Assembly: GCA_964410915.1 (NCBI GenBank)
Contig: CAYPIU010000031.1
Location: 1-21,057, forward strand
Origin: CAZFJG01 sp964410915
GTDB lineage: Bacteria; Synergistota; Synergistia; Synergistales; JAFGMB01
Direction of reading: 5' to 3'
DNA: 21,057 nt
Positions 7,802 to 16,784 of the stretch are shown here, in pieces. The stretch's first letter is position 1; each line of letters opens with the position of its first letter. The translations under genes and the position numbers were made by a program. The notes under the pieces are model-generated. The model saw only the letters and a list, made by a program, of their open reading frames with translations, did no database searches and was not told where the DNA came from.

Positions 7802-7831
7802 TTGCTTTTACTGCCCTTACCATGTTAAAAT
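7802..7831 (+). promoter_or_regulatory. Probable promoter of rpsT
   Basis: TTGCTT at 7802-7807 (4 of 6) is followed by an 18-base spacer and TAAAAT at 7826-7831 (5 of 6). Transcription would start near 7838, about 12 bases before the ribosome site at 7850-7859, giving the short leader expected of a ribosomal protein gene. Confidence 0.45.
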
Positions 7832-7864
7832 ATTTTCTGCTTTTTTCACAAGGAGGTGACTGAA

Positions 7865-8146
7865 ATGCCTAATAAAAGATCCGCAGCCAAAAGGATGCGT
7901 CAGAACGAAAAACAGCGTCTTTATAACAAATACTGGATCAGCAGATGCAAGACTTCCGTAAAGAAAGTTATTGAAGCTGTTGAGGCTGGTGATAGTGAAC
8001 TTTCCGCGAAAAGATTCGATATGGCTCAAGCAACAATAGATAAAGCAGTAGGCAAGGGTGTAATACACAAAAATACGGGCGCAAGAAGAAAATCAAATCT
8101 TGCTATGAAAGTAAAATCACTCGGGAATAGCCAGGTTACGGAATAA
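7865..8146 (+). CDS. rpsT: Ribosomal protein S20
   Basis: This small-subunit protein of 93 residues binds 16S rRNA. The sequence has the S20 pattern: MPNKRSAAKRMRQNEKQRLYNK at the start, a helical middle with KTSVKKVIEAV, and KAVGKGVIHKNTGARRKSNLAMKV at the end. AAGGAGGTGA at 7850-7859 is a near-perfect match to the 16S 3' end and lies 5 bases before ATG 7865. That decides against the in-frame GTG at 7856, which is inside the ribosome site. It is a single-gene unit with its own promoter and terminator, beside the convergent holA, a neighbour seen in many bacteria. Confidence 0.97.
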   Translation: MPNKRSAAKRMRQNEKQRLYNKYWISRCKTSVKKVIEAVEAGDSELSAKRFDMAQATIDKAVGKGVIHKNTGARRKSNLAMKVKSLGNSQVTE

Positions 8147-8189
8147 GAGTATACGCTATTTTGATTTTTAACTGAATTTGACGTTTATC

Positions 8190-8235
8190 AAGGGGAGGAT
8201 AATTACAATTACCTCCTCTTTCTTATTTTATTTTA
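8190..8235 (+). terminator. Rho-independent terminator of rpsT
   Basis: AAGGGGAGG (8190-8198) pairs with CCTCCTCTT (8212-8220), with one G-T pair. The AT-rich loop can extend the stem. It is followed by a T-rich run to about 8235. It lies 43 bases after the rpsT stop. The T-tract overlaps the end of holA on the other strand. Bases on the holA side of the hairpin are not T-rich, so it seems directional. Confidence 0.8.
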
Positions 8236-9164
8236 CTATCTGCCTCTGAAAGAAATGAAAAAATAATGGTTTCAAATTCATTCCAACCACGTGACTTTCC
8301 TGTTTTTTCCCTATAACTAAGACTCATGAGCTCCAGCGCAAGGATATCAATATCCTCTACAGAATATTTTTTCATCATTTCCCTGACCATTTTCATCTGA
8401 TAGTTCCTGACTTTAAGGTTCTTCTCAATCCGCGCCTTCCATTGCGGACTAAAGTGCTGAACATATAAGGCAATTCTAACCCTGTTAAACAAAGCAGTGA
8501 TTACATATAAAAGACTAACATTGTTGTGTCTAAGTTGTTCTAAAGATCTTGCCACTGATTTGACTGAACATCTGGATATTCCATCAAGGAATCCAAGCAA
8601 ACAGTTCCTTCCTTCATCTAATGATAACTGCCTTACAAGCTCAATGGTAATTGTAGAATCTGAATGGATTGCCGCAGCAAGCTTATTCAACTCAGCCCTT
8701 ATCTCTTCAGGATCATCAACCCACTCCACAAGAAGTGAAGCCGCATCTCTGTCCAGGCAAATGTTTTCATCTTCTGCTACATCTATAAGCCATTTTTCGC
8801 GCTGATTATTCCATTTAGGAACTGTTTTTTCTTTAACTACTGATAAAAGACCATCTGTCCCAGGCGAAAAGAACTTCGAATAATTATTGTTGTATACAAG
8901 AACAGCTCCACAGTCAGATTCTTTTTCAATAAACGGTTCCAGCCGCTCCGGAAATTCTCCAAGAAGTTCAGCAGATTGCACAACAAAGATCCTTTTACCT
9001 TCAAACAACCCACCAGTTCTAAGACCGGCAAAAAGGTCAAACCAGTCTCCACCTTCATTTTTCTTCTGAAGTTTGAACCCCAGTGAATCAAACCGGGAAA
9101 GAGTTTCGTTCAGTAGCCTTGACGTTGCAGACTCCTCCCCGGATATGACTGAAAGAAAAGGCAC
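8223..9164 (-). CDS. holA: DNA polymerase III delta subunit (HolA-like)
   Basis: This is the clamp-loader subunit that opens the sliding clamp during replication. At 313 residues it is near the family size. The N-terminal part (about 1-130, with LFAGLRTGGLFEGKRIFVVQSAELL) matches the AAA-like delta fold, which has no working P-loop. The middle (about 140-200, DAASLLVEWVDDPEEIRAELNKLA) matches the helical lid in which delta normally reads LxxxxGxDlxxLxxEleKL. The C-terminal collar is helical. The start is GTG 9164, sharing one base with the leuS stop in TAGTG, so translation is probably coupled. Context (leuS upstream, rpsT next door) supports the call, since delta is poorly conserved in sequence. 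Confidence 0.87.
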   Translation of the reverse strand: MPFLSVISGEESATSRLLNETLSRFDSLGFKLQKKNEGGDWFDLFAGLRTGGLFEGKRIFVVQSAELLGEFPERLEPFIEKESDCGAVLVYNNNYSKFFSPGTDGLLSVVKEKTVPKWNNQREKWLIDVAEDENICLDRDAASLLVEWVDDPEEIRAELNKLAAAIHSDSTITIELVRQLSLDEGRNCLLGFLDGISRCSVKSVARSLEQLRHNNVSLLYVITALFNRVRIALYVQHFSPQWKARIEKNLKVRNYQMKMVREMMKKYSVEDIDILALELMSLSYREKTGKSRGWNEFETIIFSFLSEADSKIK

Positions 9165-11647
9165 TAACCCTTCACCACCAGATTTACAAGTCTTTCCGGG
9201 ACAATAATTTTCTTGATGATCTCTTTGCCCTGGATTCTCTTTACAATTGCAGGACTTTCCATAACCTGTTTCTCTAAATCTTCCCCGGATAAACCAGCCG
9301 GCAGATCAAGTTTTTCTCTTACCTTGCCGTTTATCTGCACCACTATTGTAACTTTATCCTGGACAAGGGATTCTTCATCTACTTCAGGCCAGGAAGTTCG
9401 CGCTATTATTTCATCATTGCCGAGTCGACTCCATAATTCTTCACTAATATGAGGACAGAAGGGACTTAGACACAAAAGCAGAACATCTACTGCCTCCCTG
9501 AGAAGATCCCAGTCAACAGGATTGACAGGCTTATATCCCTGAACAGCATTCAATAATTCCATGAGCCTTGCTATTGCTGTATTGAACTGTTTTTCATCAA
9601 TAATATCTCTGGTTACACTCTGAATGGTAGTGTGGATCTTTCTTTTGAGATCTCTTCTGTCAGGGTCCTTAATATCGGACATTGATATGATCTCTCGAAC
9701 TGGATCAGAAAGCCCTTCAATATTTGTATCAATATATTTCCAGACCCTGTTAAGGAATCTATGTGCTCCCTCTACTCCACGTTCTGACCAGTCAAGATCT
9801 TTCTCGGGGGGAGAAGCAAAGAGAATGAAGAGCCTTGCAGTATCAGCTCCAAAGTTCTTGATGATCTCATCGGGATCTACTACATTTCCAAGAGACTTGG
9901 ACATCTTTGCGCCATCCTTAAGCACCATCCCCTGAGTTAGAAGTTTGGTAAATGGCTCTCTTGAATGGTTCAGACCCATGTCAGAGAGGAATTTTGTAAA
10001 GAACCGTGCGTATATCAGATGCAGACAGGCATGTTCAATCCCGCCAATATACTGATCAACAGGCATCCAATATCTGGAGTCCTCTGGTTTGAATGGCAGA
10101 TTTTCCTCCCATGGAGAGGTGAAACGTAACTGATACCAGGAAGAATCAACAAATGTATCCATAGTGTCAATCTCTCTTTTTGCCGAAGCCCCACATTTCG
10201 GACATAGGGTATTCAGCCACTCTTCAGATTCTGCCAATGGTGAACCTCCACTGGAGCTGAATTCTACATCTGTTGGCAAGACAACGGGAAGCTGATCTTC
10301 CGGAACAGGTACTATCCCACATTTATCACAATATACAACTGGAATGGGGGTTCCCCAGTACCTTTGTCTCGATATGAGCCAATCCCGAAGCCTGAAATTG
10401 ATCTCTCTAAAACAGAAACCTTCATCGGTCCCCCATTTTATCATCGCAGGAATTGCTTCTCTGGTAGGCATACCATTAAAAATGCCGGAATTGTCTACAT
10501 AACCTTCATCGACAAATGCTTCCTGCATTGTATCTCCCTGAAGTGTATCTCCTTCAGGCTGTATAACAACTCTAACTGGAATATTGTACTTCCTTGCAAA
10601 TTCGAAGTCTCTTTCATCGTGAGCAGGAACTCCCATGATGGCACCTGTTCCATAATCCATGAGTATGTAATTGGCAAGCCAGATCGGTACTTGTTCTCCA
10701 TTTACCGGATTTATCCCATAAAAACCAGTATTGATACCTGTTTTTTCACCACCAACAGCAGTCCTGTCAATAGCAGACTGAACTGTGCATTCATTAACAA
10801 AATCTTTAAGTCTCTCTGGATTATCGGATTTTAGCATAATCTCCTCAACGAGGGGATGTTCCGGTGCAAGGGCTATAAAGGTGACACCGAAAATGGTATC
10901 AAAACGGGTCGTGAATGTTTCAAGAGAATACTCAAGATCCGGGACACTGAAAGAAAGTCTGGCTCCCTCGGACCGCCCTATCCAGTTGTTCTGCATCACT
11001 TTGACTCTCTCTGGCCATCCATTCAGGTCATCAAGTGAATCGAGAAGTTCCTGGGCATAATCAGTGATCTTCAGAAACCACTGTTCAAGGTTCCGTTTAG
11101 TTACCTTTGTCCCACATCTCCAGCAGTGGCCATCATTTATGACCTGTTCATTTGCCAGAACGGTCTGACAACTCTCACACCAGTTCACTGGAGCTTTTTT
11201 TCTATATGCCAGGCCCTTTTCAAGAAGCTTTAAAAATATCCACTGGTTCCATCGATAATAAGAAGGATTACATGTCTCAACCCTTCTTCTCCAATCATAA
11301 CTGCAGCCCATGCTCTTAAGTTGTGATGTCATATGTTCGATATTATCCCATGTCCATTTATGAGGGTGTACACCATACTTCTTGGCTGCATTTTCAGCAG
11401 GCATCCCGAAGCTGTCAAAACCCATAGGGTGAAGAACATTATAACCTTTCATCCAGAGAAACCTGGAGTACATATCTCCAATAGAATAGTTTCTAAGATG
11501 TCCCATATGTAACGCACCGCTCGGATAAGGAAACATCTCAAGACAATAGAACTTTTCTCTTTCTGGATCAGTTTCAACATTAAAAACGCCGTTATCTTCC
11601 CAGTATTTCTGCCATTTTTCCTCGATCGAACTAAAATCGTAGTACAT
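9164..11647 (-). CDS. leuS: Leucyl-tRNA synthetase
   Basis: This cytosolic class I synthetase charges tRNA-Leu. It has 827 residues and is full length. The HIGH motif reads HMGH at 47-50 in FPYPSGALHMGHLRNYS, and KMSKS is at 581-585. The CP1 editing domain (about 225-420) keeps the TTRFDT threonines near 246 and the discriminating aspartate D347 in PAHDERDFEF. Two cysteine pairs make likely zinc knuckles: C157/C160 with C175/C178, and C440/C443 with C482/C485. The start is ATG 11647 with GGAGGG upstream. It is followed by holA with a one-base overlap. There is no T-box-like leader in the short upstream region. Confidence 0.98.
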   Translation of the reverse strand: MYYDFSSIEEKWQKYWEDNGVFNVETDPEREKFYCLEMFPYPSGALHMGHLRNYSIGDMYSRFLWMKGYNVLHPMGFDSFGMPAENAAKKYGVHPHKWTWDNIEHMTSQLKSMGCSYDWRRRVETCNPSYYRWNQWIFLKLLEKGLAYRKKAPVNWCESCQTVLANEQVINDGHCWRCGTKVTKRNLEQWFLKITDYAQELLDSLDDLNGWPERVKVMQNNWIGRSEGARLSFSVPDLEYSLETFTTRFDTIFGVTFIALAPEHPLVEEIMLKSDNPERLKDFVNECTVQSAIDRTAVGGEKTGINTGFYGINPVNGEQVPIWLANYILMDYGTGAIMGVPAHDERDFEFARKYNIPVRVVIQPEGDTLQGDTMQEAFVDEGYVDNSGIFNGMPTREAIPAMIKWGTDEGFCFREINFRLRDWLISRQRYWGTPIPVVYCDKCGIVPVPEDQLPVVLPTDVEFSSSGGSPLAESEEWLNTLCPKCGASAKREIDTMDTFVDSSWYQLRFTSPWEENLPFKPEDSRYWMPVDQYIGGIEHACLHLIYARFFTKFLSDMGLNHSREPFTKLLTQGMVLKDGAKMSKSLGNVVDPDEIIKNFGADTARLFILFASPPEKDLDWSERGVEGAHRFLNRVWKYIDTNIEGLSDPVREIISMSDIKDPDRRDLKRKIHTTIQSVTRDIIDEKQFNTAIARLMELLNAVQGYKPVNPVDWDLLREAVDVLLLCLSPFCPHISEELWSRLGNDEIIARTSWPEVDEESLVQDKVTIVVQINGKVREKLDLPAGLSGEDLEKQVMESPAIVKRIQGKEIIKKIIVPERLVNLVVKG

Positions 11648-11711
11648 TTAAAACCCTCCGTGTAAGAAAGTTGATCATCAAAACTGCATAATCTATAAAT
11701 TATAATCTATG

Positions 11712-11740
11712 ATTATAGCCTTCATACATATTACATGCAA
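11712..11740 (-). promoter_or_regulatory. Probable leuS promoter, -35 inside the upstream terminator arm
   Basis: On the minus strand, TTGCAT (11740-11735) is followed by a 17-base spacer and a perfect TATAAT (11717-11712). The -35 element is only 3 of 6, but the -10 is exact. A 7-bp inverted repeat, TATAATC-ATA-GATTATA, at 11701-11717 covers the -10 and could be an operator, though its AT content makes chance likely. The leader would be about 60 bases. Confidence 0.5.
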
Positions 11741-11776
11741 AAGGGCGGAAGAAAAAAACTTTCCGCCCTTTTGCAT
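11735..11776. terminator. Perfect 16-bp hairpin, terminator of the radA-nfeD-slipin operon
   Basis: ATGCAAAAGGGCGGAA at 11735-11750 is perfectly complementary to 11761-11776 around a 10-base loop. The GC core GGGCGGAA is followed on each strand by TTTT, so it can end transcription in both directions. It lies 22 bases beyond the slipin stop and before leuS on the same strand. Confidence 0.85.
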
Positions 11777-11798
11777 ATTCTGCTAAATAGAAGGGAAC

Positions 11799-12611
11799 TT
11801 ATGATGAAGTTGAGCTCTCCTCATCAATACCTTTTAATGCGAACATTTTCATAAATGGTTTTATCAGATCAATAGGTATGGGGAAGATGGTAGTGGAATT
11901 CTTTTCTGCCGAAATCTCACGTAACGTCTGAAGATAGCGTAACTGCAAAGTTATGGGAGATCTTTCCATCTTGAGAGCTGCATCGCTAAGTTTTTCAGCA
12001 GCCTGGAACTCTCCTTCTGCCGCTATGATCTTGGCCCGCCGCTCCCTTTCAGCTTCAGCCTGTCTAGCCATTGCTCTCTTCATACTTTCAGGAAGTTCAA
12101 GCTCCTTGACCTCTACAGCACTTACTTTTATGCCCCATGGATCAGTCCTTTCATCAATGATCTTCTGAAGTTCCTTATTGATCTTGTCCCTTTCTGAAAG
12201 CACTTCATCAAGTTCTGCCTGTCCCACGACTGACCTCAAGGTAGTCTGGGAAAGCTGACTCGTTGCCATCATATAATTCTCCACTTCAACTACAGATTTC
12301 GCTGAATCCATAACCCTGAAATAGATAACTGCATTAACTTTGATAGGGACATTATCCCGTGTGATAATCTCCTGGACGGGTACATCAAGGGTCACAACCC
12401 TGAGATCCACTCTTGTGATCTTGTCAACAACCGGTATTATGATCACTAGCCCTGGACCTTTGGATGCAATCAGTTTACCGAGACGAAATACAACCACACG
12501 CTGATATTCAGGGACTATCTTGATAGCCGCCACCAGGATAAGAACAACAATAATCAGAATCCCAAAGGAACTTCCAAGGTTAAAAATTACGTCCATCAAT
12601 GATCGTATCAT
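11799..12611 (-). CDS. Slipin / stomatin-like SPFH membrane protein
   Basis: This 270-residue membrane scaffold protein has a single N-terminal hydrophobic segment (about 15-32), then an SPFH/PHB domain (about 33-190: VPEYQRVVVFRLGK, VDLRVVTLDVPVQE). Next comes the coiled-coil start AEAERERRAKIIAAEGE and the C-terminal PITLQLRYLQTLREIS. This is the slipin type (archaeal PH1511, bacterial YbbK/QmcA-like and HflC relatives), which forms large oligomers in lipid microdomains. The ATG overlaps the stop of the upstream NfeD gene in ATGA, the standard NfeD-slipin pair, and the NfeD protease is thought to cleave stomatin C-termini. The tail is acidic and serine-rich (GIDEESSTSS). It is the last gene of its operon. 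Confidence 0.92.
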   Translation of the reverse strand: MIRSLMDVIFNLGSSFGILIIVVLILVAAIKIVPEYQRVVVFRLGKLIASKGPGLVIIIPVVDKITRVDLRVVTLDVPVQEIITRDNVPIKVNAVIYFRVMDSAKSVVEVENYMMATSQLSQTTLRSVVGQAELDEVLSERDKINKELQKIIDERTDPWGIKVSAVEVKELELPESMKRAMARQAEAERERRAKIIAAEGEFQAAEKLSDAALKMERSPITLQLRYLQTLREISAEKNSTTIFPIPIDLIKPFMKMFALKGIDEESSTSS

Positions 12612-13987
12612 TCTGAAACATCCTCCTTTCCAATCTCTTCCTCAAGATCTGTACGTACTTGAACCAGAAGTGTCAAACCCTCTGCATCTACTACAAGAGT
12701 TTCTGTATCTTTACTTATAGTTTCTCCAGAAATAGATCTTGCCTTCCATATCTCACCATGACAGGTTACCATCCCCATGGGAGATAGATCCTCAATGACC
12801 TTTGCGCCTGTACCTATAAGACCTTCGGGGCCAGAGCTGGCTTTCACGCGCAAAGATCTTAAGACAACTCCTATAATAATTATAAAGAACAGACTTATTC
12901 CTACGGTAACACCAATGATCACATCCATTGAAACATTCAAGAGCTCACCCCCAGGCGCCCTGAAAACAATAAGACTTCCCACTATAAGTGATGCCATTCC
13001 AAAAAGGCTTAGAATCCCTATCCCTCCGACAACAAGATCAAGCACCATTACAACAATACCTGTCACAAGGAAAATTATTCCCGCCCAGTTAAACGGAAGC
13101 ATACGCAAGCCATATGCCCCAAGCAGAACCATAACTGCTCCTGAAACACCCATGACAAATCCACCAGGTGAAAGCACTTCGAAAATAATTGCGTAGATAC
13201 CTACCATCAAAAGAATATATGCTACGCTGGGACTGGAAATAAAATGAAGGACCTTTTCACGTGGTGTCATTTCCATATTCTGAATTGAATAGTTCGAAAG
13301 CTGAAGCTTTAACTTTTTATCAGCTGCAATTACCTCTCTACCATTTATACGGTCCAGAAGATTGTTGAGATCAGATTCGAGGATATCAATTACATCCTGT
13401 TCAAGTGCCTCGGATGAAGTCAGAGAAATACTTTCAGTTACCATTTTGCCGCATACTTCTCCATTGCGACCATGGATCTCGGTGAGAGATCTCATTTGAG
13501 CGGCGAGATCATTAGTGATCTTTTTTTCCATTTCCTCTGCAGGTACATCTCCACCTGAAGCCTGGACAGGGTGTGCCGCTCCAATATTGGTCCCAGAAGC
13601 CATAGCAGCAACTGAAGCTGATTGAACAATAAAAGCACCTGCAGAAGCAGCCCTGGAACCTCTTGGTGCTACCCATACCACAACAGGTACTTTAGAATCA
13701 AGTATGGTTGATGTTATTCCTCTCATGGAACTGACAAGACCTCCGGGCGTATCAAGTTGAAAAACAACAAGCTTAAACTTTTCAGTTTCAGCTTTTTCAA
13801 GCACTTTTGCTATATAGTTTTCCATTGAAATGCCCACTACTCCGCTTATCTCTGTAAAAAGGACTAAATCTTTCTTCAACGGTTCTGTTTCGGAAGCATA
13901 AGCAATATCAGATGAAGAGATCACAAAAACAGATAAAATTATTATTGCAATAATTATAATGAATGAACGTCCCTTTTTGAGAATCAT
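12608..13987 (-). CDS. NfeD1b-type membrane serine protease (ClpP-class)
   Basis: This 459-residue membrane protease belongs to the long NfeD family. It has an N-terminal signal or anchor (about 8-24). A ClpP/crotonase-fold domain (about 40-230) carries the likely nucleophile S115 in SRAASAGAF. K155 or K156 in EEMEKKITND could serve as the general base of the Ser-Lys dyad known from PH1510. Four to five transmembrane helices (about 255-370) follow, then a soluble OB-fold NfeD domain (about 385-447: GLIGTGAKVIEDLSPMGMVTCHGEIWKA). The start ATG overlaps the radA stop in ATGA, and the stop overlaps the slipin start in another ATGA. It probably acts with the slipin in membrane quality control. 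Confidence 0.93.
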   Translation of the reverse strand: MILKKGRSFIIIIAIIILSVFVISSSDIAYASETEPLKKDLVLFTEISGVVGISMENYIAKVLEKAETEKFKLVVFQLDTPGGLVSSMRGITSTILDSKVPVVVWVAPRGSRAASAGAFIVQSASVAAMASGTNIGAAHPVQASGGDVPAEEMEKKITNDLAAQMRSLTEIHGRNGEVCGKMVTESISLTSSEALEQDVIDILESDLNNLLDRINGREVIAADKKLKLQLSNYSIQNMEMTPREKVLHFISSPSVAYILLMVGIYAIIFEVLSPGGFVMGVSGAVMVLLGAYGLRMLPFNWAGIIFLVTGIVVMVLDLVVGGIGILSLFGMASLIVGSLIVFRAPGGELLNVSMDVIIGVTVGISLFFIIIIGVVLRSLRVKASSGPEGLIGTGAKVIEDLSPMGMVTCHGEIWKARSISGETISKDTETLVVDAEGLTLLVQVRTDLEEEIGKEDVSE

Positions 13988-15324
13988 TTTCTGAACACCT
14001 CCAGAACCTCTGACAGGGTCTTTACCTTCTGGACCTTAACACCCGGTGTCAGTGAGATTTTTTCCTGATCACTTATGAATAAGTTATTAAAACCCATTCT
14101 TACCGCCTCTTTTACCCGAGTCTGCAAACGTGGCACTGGACGTATTTCGCCTGCAAGTCCGACTTCCCCGAGAAAACAGGAATTCGGGAAAAGGGAAAAG
14201 TTCATAACTGATGAAGCTATTGACATGGCAATCGCAAGATCTGTAAAGGGTTCTTTAATATGTAATCCGCCTGCAACGTTAAGATACACATCAAGTGCAG
14301 CAGAAGAAAGGTTGCAGCGTTTATCAAGAACCGCGGTCATAAGATGAAGTTTACTTGAATCTATGCCGTTCGCAGCCCTTTTAGGGTACGGAAAACTACT
14401 TTCAGCAGCCAGTGACTGGATCTCTACTACAAATGGAATAGATCCTTCCATTACAACTGACATAGCGACTCCGGGAACTGAAATATCAGCCCGGTTCCAG
14501 TAAAGTCTGCCTGGATCTTTAACGGCTTTAAGTCCATCTTCATTCATTTCAAAGATACCGATCTCATCTGTACTTCCATAACGATTTTTTTGAGATCTTA
14601 ATGTCCTGTAAAAAGAAGTTTTATCTCCTGAAAACTGTATTACCACATCAACCATATGCTCCAGCAGTTTAGGCCCGGCAATGGTTCCGGCTCTTGTTAT
14701 ATGCCCCACTATTATTACAGGGATATTGCGACTTTTTGCAAAAGCAATAGCCTTTTGAGCAACTGCCCTTACCTGTGAAGGTGTACCCGGCCATCCCTTC
14801 TCATCACTTGAACTCAATGACTGAACACTGTCAAGGACTATCAGATCATATTCATGAGCATCCGAAAGGACCTGCTCAATATTGTTCCCAGCTGATATAA
14901 AGAGATCTTTATTCTTTGTAAAGCCAAGCCGTGAGGCTCGCGAAGCTATTTGCGAAGTAGATTCCTCTCCTGATATGTAAAGCGGTACAGAACCGCTGGA
15001 TGCAAGATATCCGCAAACCTGAAGCAAAAGAGTAGATTTGCCAATGCCGGGTTCGCCTCCTATCAGAATGACGCTACCTTCTACAAGACCTCCACCAAGC
15101 ACACGGTCAAGCTCTTTGACACAAGAAGAGAATCTTGATGGAGTCTCCACCTCAACCATGGTGAGGGGTTTTTCATAACGCTCAATATTACAGGCGGAGT
15201 TGGTTATTGAAGTTTCACATTCCATAGAACCCCAACTACCACATACAGGACACTTTCCTGTCCAGGTAACTGTTTTATAACCACATTCATTGCAGACATA
15301 TGAATCAGGATCTTTTTTTGACAT
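13984..15324 (-). CDS. radA: DNA repair protein RadA (Sms)
   Basis: This RecA-like ATPase promotes branch migration of recombination intermediates; 446 residues is the normal length. The N-terminal zinc finger has C11, C14, C25 and C28. Walker A GGEPGIGKST is at 89-98. The RadA signature KNRYG is at 246-250, usually KNRFG, a mild change. A Lon-protease-like domain follows to the end. The start is ATG 15324 with TGGAGGT just upstream. It heads an operon with nfeD and slipin and is divergent from hisD. In the shared gap, TAAAAT at 15379-15374 (minus) is a possible -10 with only a poor -35. Confidence 0.97.
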   Translation of the reverse strand: MSKKDPDSYVCNECGYKTVTWTGKCPVCGSWGSMECETSITNSACNIERYEKPLTMVEVETPSRFSSCVKELDRVLGGGLVEGSVILIGGEPGIGKSTLLLQVCGYLASSGSVPLYISGEESTSQIASRASRLGFTKNKDLFISAGNNIEQVLSDAHEYDLIVLDSVQSLSSSDEKGWPGTPSQVRAVAQKAIAFAKSRNIPVIIVGHITRAGTIAGPKLLEHMVDVVIQFSGDKTSFYRTLRSQKNRYGSTDEIGIFEMNEDGLKAVKDPGRLYWNRADISVPGVAMSVVMEGSIPFVVEIQSLAAESSFPYPKRAANGIDSSKLHLMTAVLDKRCNLSSAALDVYLNVAGGLHIKEPFTDLAIAMSIASSVMNFSLFPNSCFLGEVGLAGEIRPVPRLQTRVKEAVRMGFNNLFISDQEKISLTPGVKVQKVKTLSEVLEVFRK

Positions 15325-15431
15325 CTAAACCTCCATTAAATTCATAACCCGTTCTTTACTGGCTTTTAGAATTATTTTAACACGTTAATTAACCGTATTG
15401 TACATGTAAAAATGAATTTTACGAATAATAC

Positions 15432-15460
15432 TTTACACATACAGGTAACCATGATATCAT
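15432..15460 (+). promoter_or_regulatory. Promoter of the histidine operon
   Basis: TTTACA at 15432-15437 (5 of 6) is followed by a 17-base spacer and TATCAT at 15455-15460 (5 of 6), with an extended -10 TG at 15452-15453. The start near 15467 gives a leader of about 48 bases. The leader holds no histidine-rich leader peptide or terminator-antiterminator pair, so classical his attenuation is not visible. Confidence 0.6.
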
Positions 15461-15514
15461 CCCTTCTTGTCAAATCTACTGTTTTAGCGTGCTGTCGCTC
15501 TGAAGGAGGATTTT

Positions 15515-16783
15515 ATGGAATATCTTAAGAAACCTGAAGTTTTTTCAAAATGTCGTGATAAAGATATAGTCAGCCAGAGAGTCTCCACAATTATCAGGAG
15601 AATACAGGAAGGCGGCATGAACGAACTGAAAAGAATCAGTAAAGAGATCGATAATTATTCAGGACCGCTAATGATCAGCAGGGATGCTATCCGCGCTGCC
15701 GCCGATAAATTACCTTCGGACCTGAAAAGATCGATAATATTAAGTATTGAAAATATAAGGTCATTTCATCGAAACCAGATGAATATTTTTTCAGAAATTG
15801 ATGATGAACCTGTATCCGGATTAAGGAGAGGTATGAGATTTCTCCCTGTAAATACCTCAGGTTGCTATATTCCGGGAGGCAGATATCCATTGCCAAGTAC
15901 AGTTCTTATGAATGTAATTCCTGCACAGGAAGCAGGTGTAAAAAATATCATAATATCATCACCTCCTTCCGGTGATGATTGCATCGATCCGGTTATCCTT
16001 GCAACTGCCAGTTTGGCAGGTATAGATAACATATTTGCTATAGGCGGTGCCCAGGCTATTGCTGCAATGACCTTTGGTACCGGAGATATTCCTAAATGCG
16101 ATATGATAACAGGCCCCGGAAATGTTTATGTTACAGAAGCTAAAAGACAACTCTACGGGCAGGTCGGCATCGACAGTCTTGCAGGACCAAGTGAAGTAAT
16201 GATCGTTGCTGATGAGCAAGCCGATAGTTATTGTCTTGCAATGGATCTCATGGCACAGGCAGAACATGAACCTTTAGCTAAAGCTGTTCTTTTTACCACT
16301 GACAGGGACCTTGGCCTTTCAGCTATAGAAGATGTAGATAAGATCTGCCAAACTGCACCAACCGGAAATATCATGCGTCAGTCCTGGGATAATTATGGAA
16401 CAGTAATATTTGGGAAACAGGAAGAGGGAATATCTTTTGCAAATGAAATGGCACCTGAACATCTACAGATATGTATGACAAATGCAAGGGAACTTCTCAT
16501 GAGGTTCGAGTCATACGGTGCAGCGTTTCTTGGATATTCTACCCCAGTTCCCTATGGGGATTATATTGCCGGTACAAACCATGTTCTACCAACTGGAGGC
16601 AGTGCAAGATTTTCCTCCGGTTTATGGACTGGCTCTTTTATGAAAGCCCTTACATCTCTTGAAATAAGTGGACCTGTGAAAAACAAACTTACAGATGCCG
16701 GAATTAATTTTGCAGAAGAAGAAGGACTCTGGGCACATGGGAAATCACTTCAGTTACGTAAAGGAAAGGATAATAGTTGTTAA
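15515..16783 (+). CDS. hisD: Histidinol dehydrogenase
   Basis: It catalyses the last two steps of histidine synthesis, oxidising histidinol to histidine with two NAD+, as a zinc-dependent homodimer. It has 422 residues, full length. The zinc ligands are Q248 and H251 (QAEHEP), D349 (PYGDYIAGTNH) and H408 (LWAHGKS). The catalytic pair is E315-H316 in APEHLQ. The signature SLAGPSEVMIVAD precedes the first zinc site. ATG 15515 has AAGGAGGA at the ideal distance. It is the first gene of the operon, with the stop one base before hisZ. Confidence 0.97.
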   Translation: MEYLKKPEVFSKCRDKDIVSQRVSTIIRRIQEGGMNELKRISKEIDNYSGPLMISRDAIRAAADKLPSDLKRSIILSIENIRSFHRNQMNIFSEIDDEPVSGLRRGMRFLPVNTSGCYIPGGRYPLPSTVLMNVIPAQEAGVKNIIISSPPSGDDCIDPVILATASLAGIDNIFAIGGAQAIAAMTFGTGDIPKCDMITGPGNVYVTEAKRQLYGQVGIDSLAGPSEVMIVADEQADSYCLAMDLMAQAEHEPLAKAVLFTTDRDLGLSAIEDVDKICQTAPTGNIMRQSWDNYGTVIFGKQEEGISFANEMAPEHLQICMTNARELLMRFESYGAAFLGYSTPVPYGDYIAGTNHVLPTGGSARFSSGLWTGSFMKALTSLEISGPVKNKLTDAGINFAEEEGLWAHGKSLQLRKGKDNSC

Positions 16784-16784
16784 G

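Noticed and set aside
10364..10834. 156-codon plus-strand open frame opposite leuS
   Set aside because: It is fully antisense to the conserved editing and core region of leuS and has no recognisable domain.
15325..15514. Operator or attenuator in the radA-hisD gap (palindrome GTTAATTAAC at 15384-15393; GTAAAA/TTTTAC repeat at 15406-15422)
   Set aside because: Both repeats are short and AT-rich, and lie upstream of the his promoter; chance cannot be excluded, so no feature is called.
16695..16784. Longer HisZ start inside hisD
   Set aside because: The 30 extra residues overlap the conserved hisD C-terminus and do not match the HisZ/HisRS N-terminus; ATG 16785 fits the family.
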